A stretch of 64,000 nt of DNA from positions 149,894-213,893 of the forward strand of contig NZ_JAGGPR010000008.1 in the NCBI RefSeq assembly GCF_018613695.1. The letters are read 5' to 3'. Of this stretch, positions 1 to 7,537 are shown one piece after another (within the stretch, counting starts at the first letter, position 1; each line of letters begins with the position of its first letter). The notes under the pieces are model-generated. The model was given only the letters and a program-made list of their open reading frames with translations, ran no database searches and had not been told where the DNA came from. A program made the translations under genes and the position numbers. The DNA is from Arthrobacter sp. ISL-95. GTDB lineage: Bacteria > Actinomycetota > Actinomycetes > Actinomycetales > Micrococcaceae.

Positions 1-6
1 GAACCA

Positions 7-19
7 TCTCTCACATCCC
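7..19 (-). repeat. Inverted copy of the GGGATGTGAGAGA repeat
   Basis: The minus strand reads GGGATGTGAGAGA here, identical to the core of the 32-bp tandem repeat at 2062-2173 but in the opposite orientation. The remaining bases up to 125 show no coding gene I can support; they are the upstream region of the lipoprotein gene. Confidence 0.5.
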
Positions 20-125
20 ACCTGCTTCCAGGGCCCCGGGTTGTTCTGCCCATGGCCAAGGGCAACTGAGCGTGACAGCATTCGGTGAGATCCGCCGTCG
101 AGCACTTAATGAAACCGGGGAAGAA

Positions 126-683
126 ATGAACCGCCGCACGTACCGTAACGCCTGGGCGCTGGTTGCTGCCCTCGCGGTGGTGACTGTTGCTGCAGGCTGC
201 AGCAGCACCCCCGACGGCCCCAAACGGGAACCGAGCAAGGCGCCGCCCGTTACTTCCGAGCCCGCACCTGTGGCTGAAAGCGCCTCCAAGTACAACGCCC
301 TGACCGCTGACCTTGTTGCCGCCATGGAAGCCAAGATGCCGGACATCACCTGGGCCGTGGATGATCCGGCACGCTTGAACCGCACCCAAGACGGCAGATG
401 CATGCTCTCCCCACGGAGCATGAAAAGCAGCGCAGACATCGTGGAGCCATCCAAACACTTTAAGGACGTCTTCGCTGTGACGGACCCCGTCCTGGAAAAG
501 CACGGATTCCCTGCCTTCGACGGAATCGATCCCGTGCCGGGTGGATGGGTGGTCACGCGCAGCACGGATGCCGCGGGCGCCACGGTGACCATCCAATCGA
601 AATTCCCGGCCAACCTCGACGTCATTGTTCCGGTTAAGTCCGAGAACTGCGATACCAACGAAATTCCTCAGGGGGACAGATAA
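126..683 (+). CDS. Putative lipoprotein next to a secreted calpain-like toxin
   Basis: A 185-residue protein with a typical lipoprotein signal peptide: basic MNRR start, hydrophobic stretch, and lipobox VAAGC with Cys25 as the lipidation site. A proline-rich linker and a small domain with two or three further cysteines follow. The ATG at 126 is preferred over upstream ATGs because it sets the signal peptide at the N terminus and a GGGGAAG purine stretch precedes it. No named family recognised. It ends one base before the calpain-like gene, so the two are almost certainly co-transcribed. A surface-anchored chaperone or immunity role for the toxin is possible but is only inference from position. 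Confidence 0.75.
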   Translation: MNRRTYRNAWALVAALAVVTVAAGCSSTPDGPKREPSKAPPVTSEPAPVAESASKYNALTADLVAAMEAKMPDITWAVDDPARLNRTQDGRCMLSPRSMKSSADIVEPSKHFKDVFAVTDPVLEKHGFPAFDGIDPVPGGWVVTRSTDAAGATVTIQSKFPANLDVIVPVKSENCDTNEIPQGDR

Positions 684-1769
684 ATGACGGGATTCTACGG
701 TGCTGATATTGCTCAATTGCGGGCACTCGCCAAGACGATGTCGCGGCATTCGGAGCGGATGACTTCGCTGTCCATGGAACTGGGCAACCTTATCAACAAC
801 GCTCCGTGGGATGGCCGCGACGCCGTGATGTTCCGCGCCTCTTGGGACTCCCAGCACCGTCCCATGCTGAAAAAGATCTCCAGCGAGTTGCAGAACCAAG
901 CCAAAGAGCTGATCCGCAATGCCGACCAGCAGGACAAGTCCAGCTCGGGGTCCACGGGCTCCGATCGTTCCGGGCGGGGAGATTCAAACCCTCCCGGTGA
1001 CCCTGGACCGCTGGATCCGGACAAGCCCGACGTCGATGTGCCCGGCGACGTCCGCGAGGACCCTGACGCCGGTGACCCCAGCGATATCAACCAAGGCCAG
1101 ATTGGCGACTGCTGGCTATTGGCTGGAATCGGCTCGGTGGCCCAAGTGTTGGAGCGTGAAGGCAAACTGGACGAATTCCTCGAAGAGCACATGCGTCCCG
1201 TGGGCGACCCGCCAACGCACTGGGTCGTCACTCTTTACGAAGACGGCGAGCCCGTGGAAGTCACTGTGGAGGCCAAGTCGGTTGACGGTGGAGTCCGGGG
1301 CGCTGACGGCGAGCCCAACTGGCTTTCCATCTACGAACGCGCAGCTGCCGAGCACCGCGGCGGGTCCTATGACGACATCGACGGCGGCTTCAGCAACGAA
1401 GCCATGGAGCTGATGACAGGGCAGTCCGCCGACAAGGACGGCGAGCTGAACCTTGATGACATCGAGGACAAACTTTCGGACGGCCAAGCTATTTCCGTGG
1501 GCACCGAGGACGTCAAGGATGACGACTTCGACTGGGTCTGGGAGTCCGACGAAGTCAACCGCACCGACGTCGTGCCCAACCACGCGTACGTTGTGGTTGA
1601 TGTGAAAACCAACGACGACGGCGAGAAAGTGATCGTCCTGGCCAACCCGTGGGGACCTTCCGGCGGTTACATGGAAGGCGACGACGACCTCAAGTCCGGC
1701 ACGCTGGAACTGACCGAAGATGAGTACAAGGAAAACTTCGACTCCGTGTACTCCGTGGACGTGAAGTAA
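684..1769 (+). CDS. WXG100-like protein with C-terminal calpain-family cysteine protease domain (putative secreted toxin)
   Basis: A 361-residue protein. Residues 1-80 form a helical WXG100-like module with a W42-D43-G44 turn, the signature of type VII secretion substrates. Residues 81-130 are a Ser/Gly/Pro/Asp-rich linker. Residues 135-361 look like a C2 calpain-family peptidase: QGQIGDCWLLAG carries the catalytic Cys143, NHAYVV carries His300, and LANPWG carries Asn321, so the triad is complete. The region around 213-225 resembles the conserved calpain stretch after the Cys subdomain. This WXG-linker-enzyme layout is that of polymorphic toxins exported by type VII systems. No ESX secretion genes are in the window. 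It lies between a lipoprotein gene and a small protein gene, in one apparent operon. The domain call is strong; the toxin role and target are inference. Confidence 0.85.
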   Translation: MTGFYGADIAQLRALAKTMSRHSERMTSLSMELGNLINNAPWDGRDAVMFRASWDSQHRPMLKKISSELQNQAKELIRNADQQDKSSSGSTGSDRSGRGDSNPPGDPGPLDPDKPDVDVPGDVREDPDAGDPSDINQGQIGDCWLLAGIGSVAQVLEREGKLDEFLEEHMRPVGDPPTHWVVTLYEDGEPVEVTVEAKSVDGGVRGADGEPNWLSIYERAAAEHRGGSYDDIDGGFSNEAMELMTGQSADKDGELNLDDIEDKLSDGQAISVGTEDVKDDDFDWVWESDEVNRTDVVPNHAYVVVDVKTNDDGEKVIVLANPWGPSGGYMEGDDDLKSGTLELTEDEYKENFDSVYSVDVK

Positions 1770-1771
1770 GG

Positions 1772-2050
1772 ATGGCCGTGGAACAGCTCGTAACAGTCAA
1801 GCAAGGCATGCAGCCCACCTTCGATGGCGTCAAGGTGGGAGTGGTCAAGATCGGCATCGCCGATGGTGCTCCCGCCATCCAGTTCTGGATCCGGACCGCC
1901 GAACAGCAGCGAAAGCAGGCCTGCCGCGAGGGCCAGTCGATCACCCTTCCGGGCGCCGGCCTGTTGACGGTCACCGCGATCCAGCCCGCCGAAGGCACCA
2001 CCGCGGCTTCGGCGACGTTATCGTACGACGCCGGTCACGTCACCGATTGA
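1772..2050 (+). CDS. Small hypothetical protein, possible partner of the calpain-like toxin
   Basis: A 92-residue protein starting 2 bp after the toxin stop codon, so it is translationally close-coupled. It has no signal peptide or membrane segment. It is predicted to be a small beta-rich domain with alternating hydrophobic positions and a Gly-Asp hinge. I do not recognise a family with confidence. Its position directly downstream of a WXG-type toxin is where immunity or secretion-partner proteins usually lie, so a cytoplasmic immunity protein against the protease is the leading guess, but it is untested. Confidence 0.7.
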   Translation: MAVEQLVTVKQGMQPTFDGVKVGVVKIGIADGAPAIQFWIRTAEQQRKQACREGQSITLPGAGLLTVTAIQPAEGTTAASATLSYDAGHVTD

Positions 2051-2061
2051 CCGTCGGCAGC

Positions 2062-2173
2062 GGGACGGGTGCGAGAGCGACGGCCTCAAGCCCGCGGGAT
2101 GTGATAGAGCAACCCGCCCAAACACGCGGGATGTGAGAGAGCGACCGCCTCAAACACGCGGGATGTGATAGAG
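2062..2173 (+). repeat. About 3.5 copies of a 32-bp tandem repeat
   Basis: Units start at about 2062 (degenerate), 2094, 2126 and 2158. Each carries GCGGGATGTGA(T/G)AGAG, followed by GCGACCGCCTCAAACAC or a variant. The array fills the gap between the small toxin-partner gene and the end of the aminotransferase gene. The spacing is constant and there are no unique spacers, so it is not a CRISPR. Confidence 0.8.
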
Positions 2174-2175
2174 GG

Positions 2176-3270
2176 TCAGGCCTTAGCGATCGCCTCTTTG
2201 AGGGCGCCCAGCACGAGGGTCACGGAAGCGGGGTTGGCGTTCGGGCCCATCATGCCGATGCGCCATACGGTGTCCGCGAACTCCCCCACACCCGAGCCGA
2301 TTTCCATACTGAAGTTCTCCAGAAGGTAGGCGCGGACGGCAGCCGAGTTGACGCCGTCGGGCACTTTGACCGTGGTGAGGCTCGGCAGTCGGGAGCCTTC
2401 GGCGGCGAACAGTTCCAGTCCCATGTCCTGCAGTCCGGTCTGCAAAGCGGCCCCGGCGGCACGATGCCGGGCCTGCACAACGTCCAGCCCTTCGGCGAGG
2501 ATGCGGTCCAGGGCAGCTTCGAGGCCGGCGATCATGGTGACCGGCGCGGTGTGGTGGTACGTCCGGGCACCGCTGGCCGCCCCGACGTAGCCGCCGAGCA
2601 GCCCGATATCGAGGTACCAGGAGCGCGGATCCTTGATGCGACGCTCAAAAGCACGGTCAGACACTGTGAAGGGCGAAAGTCCCGGAGGCACACCCAGGCA
2701 TTTCTGCGTTCCGGCGTATCCGACGTCGATCCCCCAGTCGTCCGCCCGGAGCTCCAGTCCGCCGATGGACGTGACGGCGTCGGTAATCAACAGCGCGTCA
2801 CCCTTGCCGGCACCCAACGCGGCGATGTCGGAAAGCACGCCCACCGAAGTCTCGGCATGTACGGCAGCGATCACCTTCGGGTGAGGGTGGGCCGCGAGCA
2901 CACGCTCGGCATCTACGGGCTGGCCCCATTCGTGATCAACGCGTACCACCGTGGCCCCGCAACGCCGCGCGACCTCACACATCCGTACCCCGAAAAGTCC
3001 GTTGACAGCGATCACTGCCACGTCGCCGTCGGACACGGTGTTCACAAAAGCCGCTTCCATCCCGCCGGAGCCGGTGGCACTCAACGGAAGAGTCCGCGCG
3101 TTGGACGTACCCCACACAGTTCGAAGGCCCTCGCAGGTGTGGTCCAGCCGTTCAATGAACACGGGGTCAAGGTGGCCGAGCACGGGATACGCCAGAGCGG
3201 CCATGGCTTCGGGGTAGCAATTGCTTGGGCCGGGCCCGAACAGGAACCTGGACGTCAGAATGTGCGGCAT
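2176..3270 (-). CDS. Class V aminotransferase, alanine-glyoxylate / ureidoglycine-glyoxylate type
   Basis: A 364-residue fold-type I PLP enzyme of the AGXT/PucG group. The N-terminal LFGPGPSN and the ATGSGGMEAA turn are family hallmarks, and AGTQKCLGVPPGL holds the PLP-binding lysine. A good Shine-Dalgarno (AAGGAG) lies just before the ATG. The family transfers an amino group to glyoxylate. Members include serine-glyoxylate and alanine-glyoxylate aminotransferases and (S)-ureidoglycine-glyoxylate aminotransferase (PucG) of purine catabolism. Because OHCU decarboxylase and HIU hydrolase genes lie 3 kb away, a PucG-like role is attractive, but substrate cannot be read from the sequence. The downstream end abuts the tandem repeat. 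Confidence 0.85.
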   Translation of the reverse strand: MPHILTSRFLFGPGPSNCYPEAMAALAYPVLGHLDPVFIERLDHTCEGLRTVWGTSNARTLPLSATGSGGMEAAFVNTVSDGDVAVIAVNGLFGVRMCEVARRCGATVVRVDHEWGQPVDAERVLAAHPHPKVIAAVHAETSVGVLSDIAALGAGKGDALLITDAVTSIGGLELRADDWGIDVGYAGTQKCLGVPPGLSPFTVSDRAFERRIKDPRSWYLDIGLLGGYVGAASGARTYHHTAPVTMIAGLEAALDRILAEGLDVVQARHRAAGAALQTGLQDMGLELFAAEGSRLPSLTTVKVPDGVNSAAVRAYLLENFSMEIGSGVGEFADTVWRIGMMGPNANPASVTLVLGALKEAIAKA

Positions 3271-3296
3271 GTGCGAACTCCTTCAGCTGGTTGAGG

Positions 3297-4538
3297 TCAT
3301 TCTGCCCCAGCGGGCTGTGAGGAGCGAACCAAACGCGCCCCAGCACCGCGAAGCCGGAGCCGATCCGTCCACCAAACGGCAACCGCGAGAAGCGCGAACA
3401 CTGCCCCCAGAACGCTGGCACCGGTCCAGCCCAAGGCAGAGAAGACCGGCGCAACAGCTGCCGCCCCTATGGCGCTGCCCACTGAGTAGAACACCATGTA
3501 GCTTCCGATGATGCTGCTGGCTGGCTCTTCGGCGCCCGCCACGATCATAGTTTGACTGCTGACGTGGATAGCCTGCACCGCGGCGTCGAGCACCACGATG
3601 CCAGCGATGAACCAGAGCAGCGACCAGCTGCCCAAGGACAATGCGAGCCACGAGCCCAGGAGCGCAGCCAAACTCATGCCTGTGACCCGTTGTCCCCATC
3701 CGCGGTCCGCAGCAGCACCAGCTTTGGACGCTGCCAAGATCCCCACCAGGCCAGCCAGCCCGAAAAGCCCGACGATGCCCGGCGGGAGATTCCAGGCAGG
3801 ACCGCTGAGCAGCAGCGACATTCCGCTCCATAACACCCCGAAAGACGCAAACAGCAGCATGGTGATGAGCGCACGCGTCCGGAAAACTGGATGGCTTCGT
3901 GTCAGGACCGCAACGGACGAAACAGCCCGCCAGTAGTGCGCCTTCCCTCTGCTGGCATGCTCCCGCGGGAGTGCCCGGAGGACTGACAGCGACAAAATCA
4001 CAGCCGCCGCTGCAGCGAAAACATAAACAGACCTCCATCCCCACAGCTCGGTCATACCTCCCGCCACGGTCCGCGCAAGGATGAGGCCACTCACGACGCC
4101 GGCAGTGACGGTACCGATGTTTCCTCCCCTTTGGTCCGGTCTACTGGATGCGGCCGTGTACGCCACGATGGTCTGCACCACGGATGAGGCCAACCCCAGG
4201 ACAGCGAAAGCAACCAACAAGGCCGCTTGGGAAGAAGCAAGGGCCACGGCAACTGCGCCCACGGCGCTGGCCGCCACCTGAACACTGATGAGAATGCGGC
4301 GGTCCACCATGTCCCCCAGTGGCACCAGAAGCACTAGTCCCAGGAGATACCCGGCTTGGGACGACGCCACGATCCATCCAATGCTGGCCATTGAGGTACC
4401 CAACTCAGTCCCCATGCGCTCCAGAAGGGGCTGCCCGTAGTAAATGTTCGACACCATGAACCCGGCCACGACGGCGAGCAGAAGCAGGAGACCGCGGCTC
4501 AGTCCCTGGGTGAATTTCGTTCGTTGCTCAGCGCTCAT
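3297..4538 (-). CDS. MFS transporter, drug-exporter-like
   Basis: A 413-residue, 12-helix major facilitator protein. The loop 2-3 motif appears as PLGDMVDRRIL, and the first half carries a YLLGLVLLVPLGD stretch typical of DHA1-type exporters. It is divergent from an HxlR-family regulator at 4603. Two copies of a palindromic operator lie in the 64-bp gap, so the regulator very likely controls this exporter. The substrate is unknown; HxlR-linked exporters usually handle toxic small molecules such as quinones or aldehydes. It ends 26 bp from the aminotransferase start, which is on the same strand, so the two could be co-transcribed. Confidence 0.85.
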   Translation of the reverse strand: MSAEQRTKFTQGLSRGLLLLLAVVAGFMVSNIYYGQPLLERMGTELGTSMASIGWIVASSQAGYLLGLVLLVPLGDMVDRRILISVQVAASAVGAVAVALASSQAALLVAFAVLGLASSVVQTIVAYTAASSRPDQRGGNIGTVTAGVVSGLILARTVAGGMTELWGWRSVYVFAAAAAVILSLSVLRALPREHASRGKAHYWRAVSSVAVLTRSHPVFRTRALITMLLFASFGVLWSGMSLLLSGPAWNLPPGIVGLFGLAGLVGILAASKAGAAADRGWGQRVTGMSLAALLGSWLALSLGSWSLLWFIAGIVVLDAAVQAIHVSSQTMIVAGAEEPASSIIGSYMVFYSVGSAIGAAAVAPVFSALGWTGASVLGAVFALLAVAVWWTDRLRLRGAGARLVRSSQPAGAE

Positions 4539-4557
4539 GGTGCCAGCCTTCGTTTAA

Positions 4558-4578
4558 TTGGTTTCAATATGCAACCAA
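4558..4578 (+). promoter_or_regulatory. Putative HxlR operator 1
   Basis: A 21-bp imperfect palindrome, TTGGTTTC-N5-GCAACCAA, just outside the MFS start codon. A near-identical copy lies 37 bp away (centre to centre). Duplicated palindromes in a divergent regulator/target gap are typical of an autoregulator. Confidence 0.65.
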
Positions 4579-4594
4579 CTGAGCCTATGGCAGA

Positions 4595-4615
4595 ATGGTT
4601 TCATGTTGCAACCAA
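4595..4615 (+). promoter_or_regulatory. Putative HxlR operator 2, overlapping the hxlR start codon
   Basis: ATGGTTTC-N5-GCAACCAA repeats operator 1 and straddles the ATG at 4603. Binding here would block the regulator's own transcription. A CAGAAT box at 4591-4596, six bases before the ATG, would serve as the -10 of a leaderless transcript. Confidence 0.6.
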
Positions 4616-5064
4616 GTGGAGTCGACTGGACTGACCCCGAATGCCCCGTAGCCAGGACAGCCGACCTGGTGGGTGACAAGTGGATTCTGCTGATCATTCG
4701 CGACTCCTTGGACGGCAAGCGTCGCTTCTCGGAATTTGAGAGGTCGCTGGGAGTGGCGAAGAACATCCTCTCGGACCGTCTTCGCCTCCTCGTGGACAGG
4801 GGCATCCTGCTCAGAATCCCAAATGACCGCGGCACCCGGAGCGAATACGAGCTCACCAGCGCAGGACGGGACCTCTTCACCCTGATCCTCAGCCTCCGGC
4901 AATGGGGCGAACGCAACGCCTTCAGCACCGACGAAGCTCACTCCACCCTGGTTGACCCCGCGACGGGTGAGCCCGTCCCCCAGCTCCGCCCACTCCGGGA
5001 AAGCGGCGCAGAGCTCACACCGGAACAGACGCAGCTGGTCAAGGTTGGCGAATCGACCCCGTAA
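4603..5064 (+). CDS. HxlR-family winged-helix transcriptional regulator
   Basis: A 153-residue regulator of the HxlR (MarR-like, DUF24) family. Hallmarks are CPVARTADLVGDKWILLIIR near the N terminus (with the conserved cysteine of thiol/quinone-sensing members), the RRFSEFERSLG recognition region, and the wing EYELTSAGRDL. The ATG at 4603 is chosen because the family begins close to the CPV motif; the in-frame ATG at 4558 would add 15 atypical residues. No Shine-Dalgarno precedes 4603, and a -10-like box six bases upstream suggests leaderless translation. It probably represses the divergent MFS gene and itself through the two palindromes at 4558-4615. The retained Cys suggests sensing of electrophiles, an inference. 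Confidence 0.88.
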   Translation: MLQPSGVDWTDPECPVARTADLVGDKWILLIIRDSLDGKRRFSEFERSLGVAKNILSDRLRLLVDRGILLRIPNDRGTRSEYELTSAGRDLFTLILSLRQWGERNAFSTDEAHSTLVDPATGEPVPQLRPLRESGAELTPEQTQLVKVGESTP

Positions 5065-5144
5065 AGCCCAACCCGGGGATCCTCCAAGCCCAAACTGCTA
5101 AGGTTACTCACCAATACTGAGGCCGCCACGGATAGGGGATGCGA

Positions 5145-5975
5145 GTGACGACTGAAGGAAAAGAGACGCCCGAGCAGGGCGTCACGGGCGAAGTCAGCCA
5201 GGACCGGTTCGTCGCCGGCCAGGATCTGACGCGCTGGAAATCCCCGGTCGGCCGGGTGCTGGCCGGAGGTGCCGAAAAAGTCACTTCCCTGCTCGGCCCC
5301 TATGCAGCGCTGATCATCACCCTTGTTGTTGGACTTGCCATCGCTTTGTCGCTGGCCTTGGTGTTCGGCGAGGTCTACGAGTCCGTGACAGAGGCGGACG
5401 GCGTGGCCGGGCTTGACGATCCCGTACTGGCAGCAGCCAAGACAGTGCGCTCCCCCGCGCTGGACATGGCCACCACGGCCTACACAAATATTGGCGGAAC
5501 TGTGGGCATGCCCCTTATTGCCGTGGGCATCATGATCTTCCTGGCCACCAAACGAAGGTCGTGGACACCGGTCATCCTGATGCTCGCAGCCGGGCTGGGT
5601 TCGCTGGTCATCACCATTCTGGGCAAGCCGATCTTCGGCCGCAGCCGCCCGGACATCGCGGACGCCATTCCGCCTTACGAACACTCAGCATCATTCCCCA
5701 GCGGCCACTCGCTCAATTCGATCGTGATCGCCGGAATTGTGGCTTACCTGATCATCCTTAGGCTCAAGACCACCAAAGCGAGGGTCATCACGGTGCTCGT
5801 GGCGGCAGCATTCGCCTTCACCATGGGCCTGAGCCGCGTTTATTTGGGCCACCACTGGCTGACGGATGTCCTGGCGGCGTGGGCCATCGGCATCGCTTGG
5901 CTGGCACTGGTGATAACGGCCCACCGCCTTTATCTCACGGTAAGAACACGCCGCCACGGAGCGGTAGTCTCTTGA
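5145..5975 (+). CDS. PAP2-family membrane phosphatase
   Basis: A 276-residue integral membrane lipid phosphatase. All three PAP2 motifs are present: K161-x6-R168-P169 (KPIFGRSRP), PSGH at 185-188, and S230-R231-x5-H237-x3-D241 (SRVYLGHHWLTD). About six membrane helices are visible, preceded by a 45-residue polar N terminus. The GTG at 5145 is preferred because AGGGGAT lies at the right distance before it; the in-frame ATG at 5139 would sit inside that ribosome-binding site. Likely substrates are undecaprenyl pyrophosphate or phosphatidic-acid-type lipids, acting at the outer membrane leaflet. It is transcribed on its own and no regulatory context is visible. Confidence 0.88.
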   Translation: MTTEGKETPEQGVTGEVSQDRFVAGQDLTRWKSPVGRVLAGGAEKVTSLLGPYAALIITLVVGLAIALSLALVFGEVYESVTEADGVAGLDDPVLAAAKTVRSPALDMATTAYTNIGGTVGMPLIAVGIMIFLATKRRSWTPVILMLAAGLGSLVITILGKPIFGRSRPDIADAIPPYEHSASFPSGHSLNSIVIAGIVAYLIILRLKTTKARVITVLVAAAFAFTMGLSRVYLGHHWLTDVLAAWAIGIAWLALVITAHRLYLTVRTRRHGAVVS

Positions 5976-6130
5976 CACCAGCATGCCTACTCGGCTTAAC
6001 TGAATTACGTATGCTGAAATAACAGTTCCATGATGCGGAAGCGTGAAGCACGGGCTTCCTCCGGCACCAGCAGGAGTTCCGCATAGCCCACACCATGGAT
6101 GCCAGCATTTTGCATGAGGATGACACAAGC

Positions 6131-6640
6131 ATGGAGCTTGCAGTATTCAACAGTGTTGACCGGGACGAGGCCATCAGGACCCTCACCCCTTGCCTGGATA
6201 TCAGCCGCTGGGTTGAAACCATCGTGGACGCGCGCCCCTACGCCAGCGTCGACGAACTGCTGGGGCAAGCCCAGCGTGCCGCCGAGCCGTTCACCGCAGC
6301 CGAGGTGGAGTCCGCCATGGCGCACCACCCCCGGATCGGCGAACGCCCCAAGGCCCAGACCACCGAGGCGGCCATGTCGCGTTCGGAGCAGGCAGGAGTG
6401 GACCCCGGCGACAACCAAACAACAGTTGCCCTCGCCGAGGGAAACCGGGCGTATGAGGAAAAGTTCGGCAGGGTCTTCCTCATTCGCGCTGCGGGTCGCA
6501 GCGCACAGGAAATGCTCGGCGCCCTCCAGGAACGCCTCACCCACACCCCCGAAGAAGAAGACACAATCGTGGCCGGCCAGCTGCGGGAGATCGCACTGCT
6601 GCGCCTCTCCGGACTGATCAGCGAAGGAGTCAACGCATGA
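6131..6640 (+). CDS. uraD: 2-oxo-4-hydroxy-4-carboxy-5-ureidoimidazoline (OHCU) decarboxylase
   Basis: A 169-residue enzyme for the third step of urate degradation, converting OHCU to S-allantoin. The family motif HHPRIGE (residues 65-71) carries the catalytic histidine, and the C-terminal half has the EKFGRVFLI segment typical of the fold. The ATG at 6131 is preferred because GAGGA lies 10 bases upstream; an ATG at 6095 is in frame but lacks a ribosome-binding site. Its stop overlaps the start of the HIU hydrolase gene (ATGA), so the two are translationally coupled and act in consecutive steps. Urate oxidase itself is not in the window. Confidence 0.9.
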   Translation: MELAVFNSVDRDEAIRTLTPCLDISRWVETIVDARPYASVDELLGQAQRAAEPFTAAEVESAMAHHPRIGERPKAQTTEAAMSRSEQAGVDPGDNQTTVALAEGNRAYEEKFGRVFLIRAAGRSAQEMLGALQERLTHTPEEEDTIVAGQLREIALLRLSGLISEGVNA

Positions 6641-6978
6641 GCGTTTCACAAGTCACAACCCACATCCTGGACACAGGTTCCGGACGCCCGGCGGCGGGTG
6701 TCGCCGTCGTACTTTACGTCCGCGAAGGCGACGACTGGTCTCTGGTGGCGAAGGGCGAAACCGATGCCGATGGCCGCATCAAGACCCTTGGTCCGGAACG
6801 GATTCCCGGTGGCGCGTACCGCCTGAACTTCGCCACCGGCGCGTATTACGAGGGCCTGGGCACCGAGACGTTCTTCCCTGAAGTTGACCTGAACTTCACA
6901 GTTTCCGACGCCGGCGAGCACTACCACGTGCCGCTCCTGTTGAGCCCGTTCGCGTTCTCCACGTACCGCGGCAGCTAA
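6637..6978 (+). CDS. uraH: 5-hydroxyisourate hydrolase (transthyretin-like)
   Basis: A 113-residue transthyretin-related hydrolase that converts 5-hydroxyisourate to OHCU. The N-terminal THILDT and the C-terminal YRGS tetrapeptide, diagnostic of the enzyme rather than transthyretin, are both present, with HVPLLLSPFAFSTYRGS as the closing strand. It overlaps the OHCU decarboxylase gene by four bases. Acting before its upstream partner in the pathway, it completes a two-enzyme module from 5-hydroxyisourate to S-allantoin. Full-length for the family. Confidence 0.95.
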   Translation: MSVSQVTTHILDTGSGRPAAGVAVVLYVREGDDWSLVAKGETDADGRIKTLGPERIPGGAYRLNFATGAYYEGLGTETFFPEVDLNFTVSDAGEHYHVPLLLSPFAFSTYRGS

Positions 6979-6993
6979 CGCCCCGCGCCGAGT

Positions 6994-7040
6994 TGACAGT
7001 TAATGCCAATGTTCCGCAAGGACATTGGCATTAACTGTCA
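6994..7040. repeat. Perfect 19-bp inverted repeat
   Basis: Arms 6994-7012 and 7022-7040 (TGACAGTTAATGCCAATGT and its exact complement) flank a 9-nt loop. It follows the HIU hydrolase stop by 15 bp and precedes the next gene's -10 box by 16 bp. It could terminate transcription, although no T-tract follows. Confidence 0.85.
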
Positions 7041-7069
7041 CTTGGGCAGGGAACGGTACGCTTGAAGGC

Positions 7070-7402
7070 ATGGCTTCAGAGGACACCACCCCCAACTCCG
7101 CCCGCCGCGAGATCACGGTTCGCCGGGCACCCAAGTTTGTACCCTTCATGATTTTGGGAGCCGTGGTTGGTGCAATCGTGGCCGCAATCATCGCCTACGG
7201 CCGCCAGGCCGACCCCGCTTTCGACGCCAGCACAGTGTTCGGCTTCTTCCTGGTCGTCTGCGCGGGCGGCGGCGTCATCCTCTTCTCGATTCTCGCCCTG
7301 ATTCTGGACCGCTTCAGCGTCAAGCGGACCCAGCGCGCCGTGGTGGAGCCCGTTCCGGATTCGGTTCCGGACGAAGGACCAGAGAACGACGACGTCCGCT
7401 AA
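7070..7402 (+). CDS. Actinobacterial two-helix membrane protein
   Basis: A 110-residue hypothetical protein with two membrane helices (about residues 25-47 and 60-85), a basic N-terminal head and an acidic C-terminal tail. The ATG at 7070 is chosen over 7025 because 7025 lies within the 19-bp hairpin, and because a TACGCT -10-like box lies seven bases before 7070, fitting a leaderless transcript. I recall similar proteins next to purF in related genomes but cannot assign a function. A 14-bp perfect palindrome (GTCAGGCGCCTGAC, 7403-7416) follows the stop directly. Confidence 0.75.
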   Translation: MASEDTTPNSARREITVRRAPKFVPFMILGAVVGAIVAAIIAYGRQADPAFDASTVFGFFLVVCAGGGVILFSILALILDRFSVKRTQRAVVEPVPDSVPDEGPENDDVR

Positions 7403-7537
7403 GTCAGGCGCCTGACCCGCCTCTTTACGGGGCCGGCAATGTGAGACACACCGCATTTTCGCGGGAACACGCCAGTTCAAGGGGTCACATAGTCCGCGGG
7501 GGAACGTACCACGCCGACATCATGAGACAATCGACCA

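Noticed and set aside
2062..2173. Possible CRISPR array
   Set aside because: The units are contiguous 32-bp tandem repeats with degenerate sequence throughout; there are no unique spacers and no cas genes.
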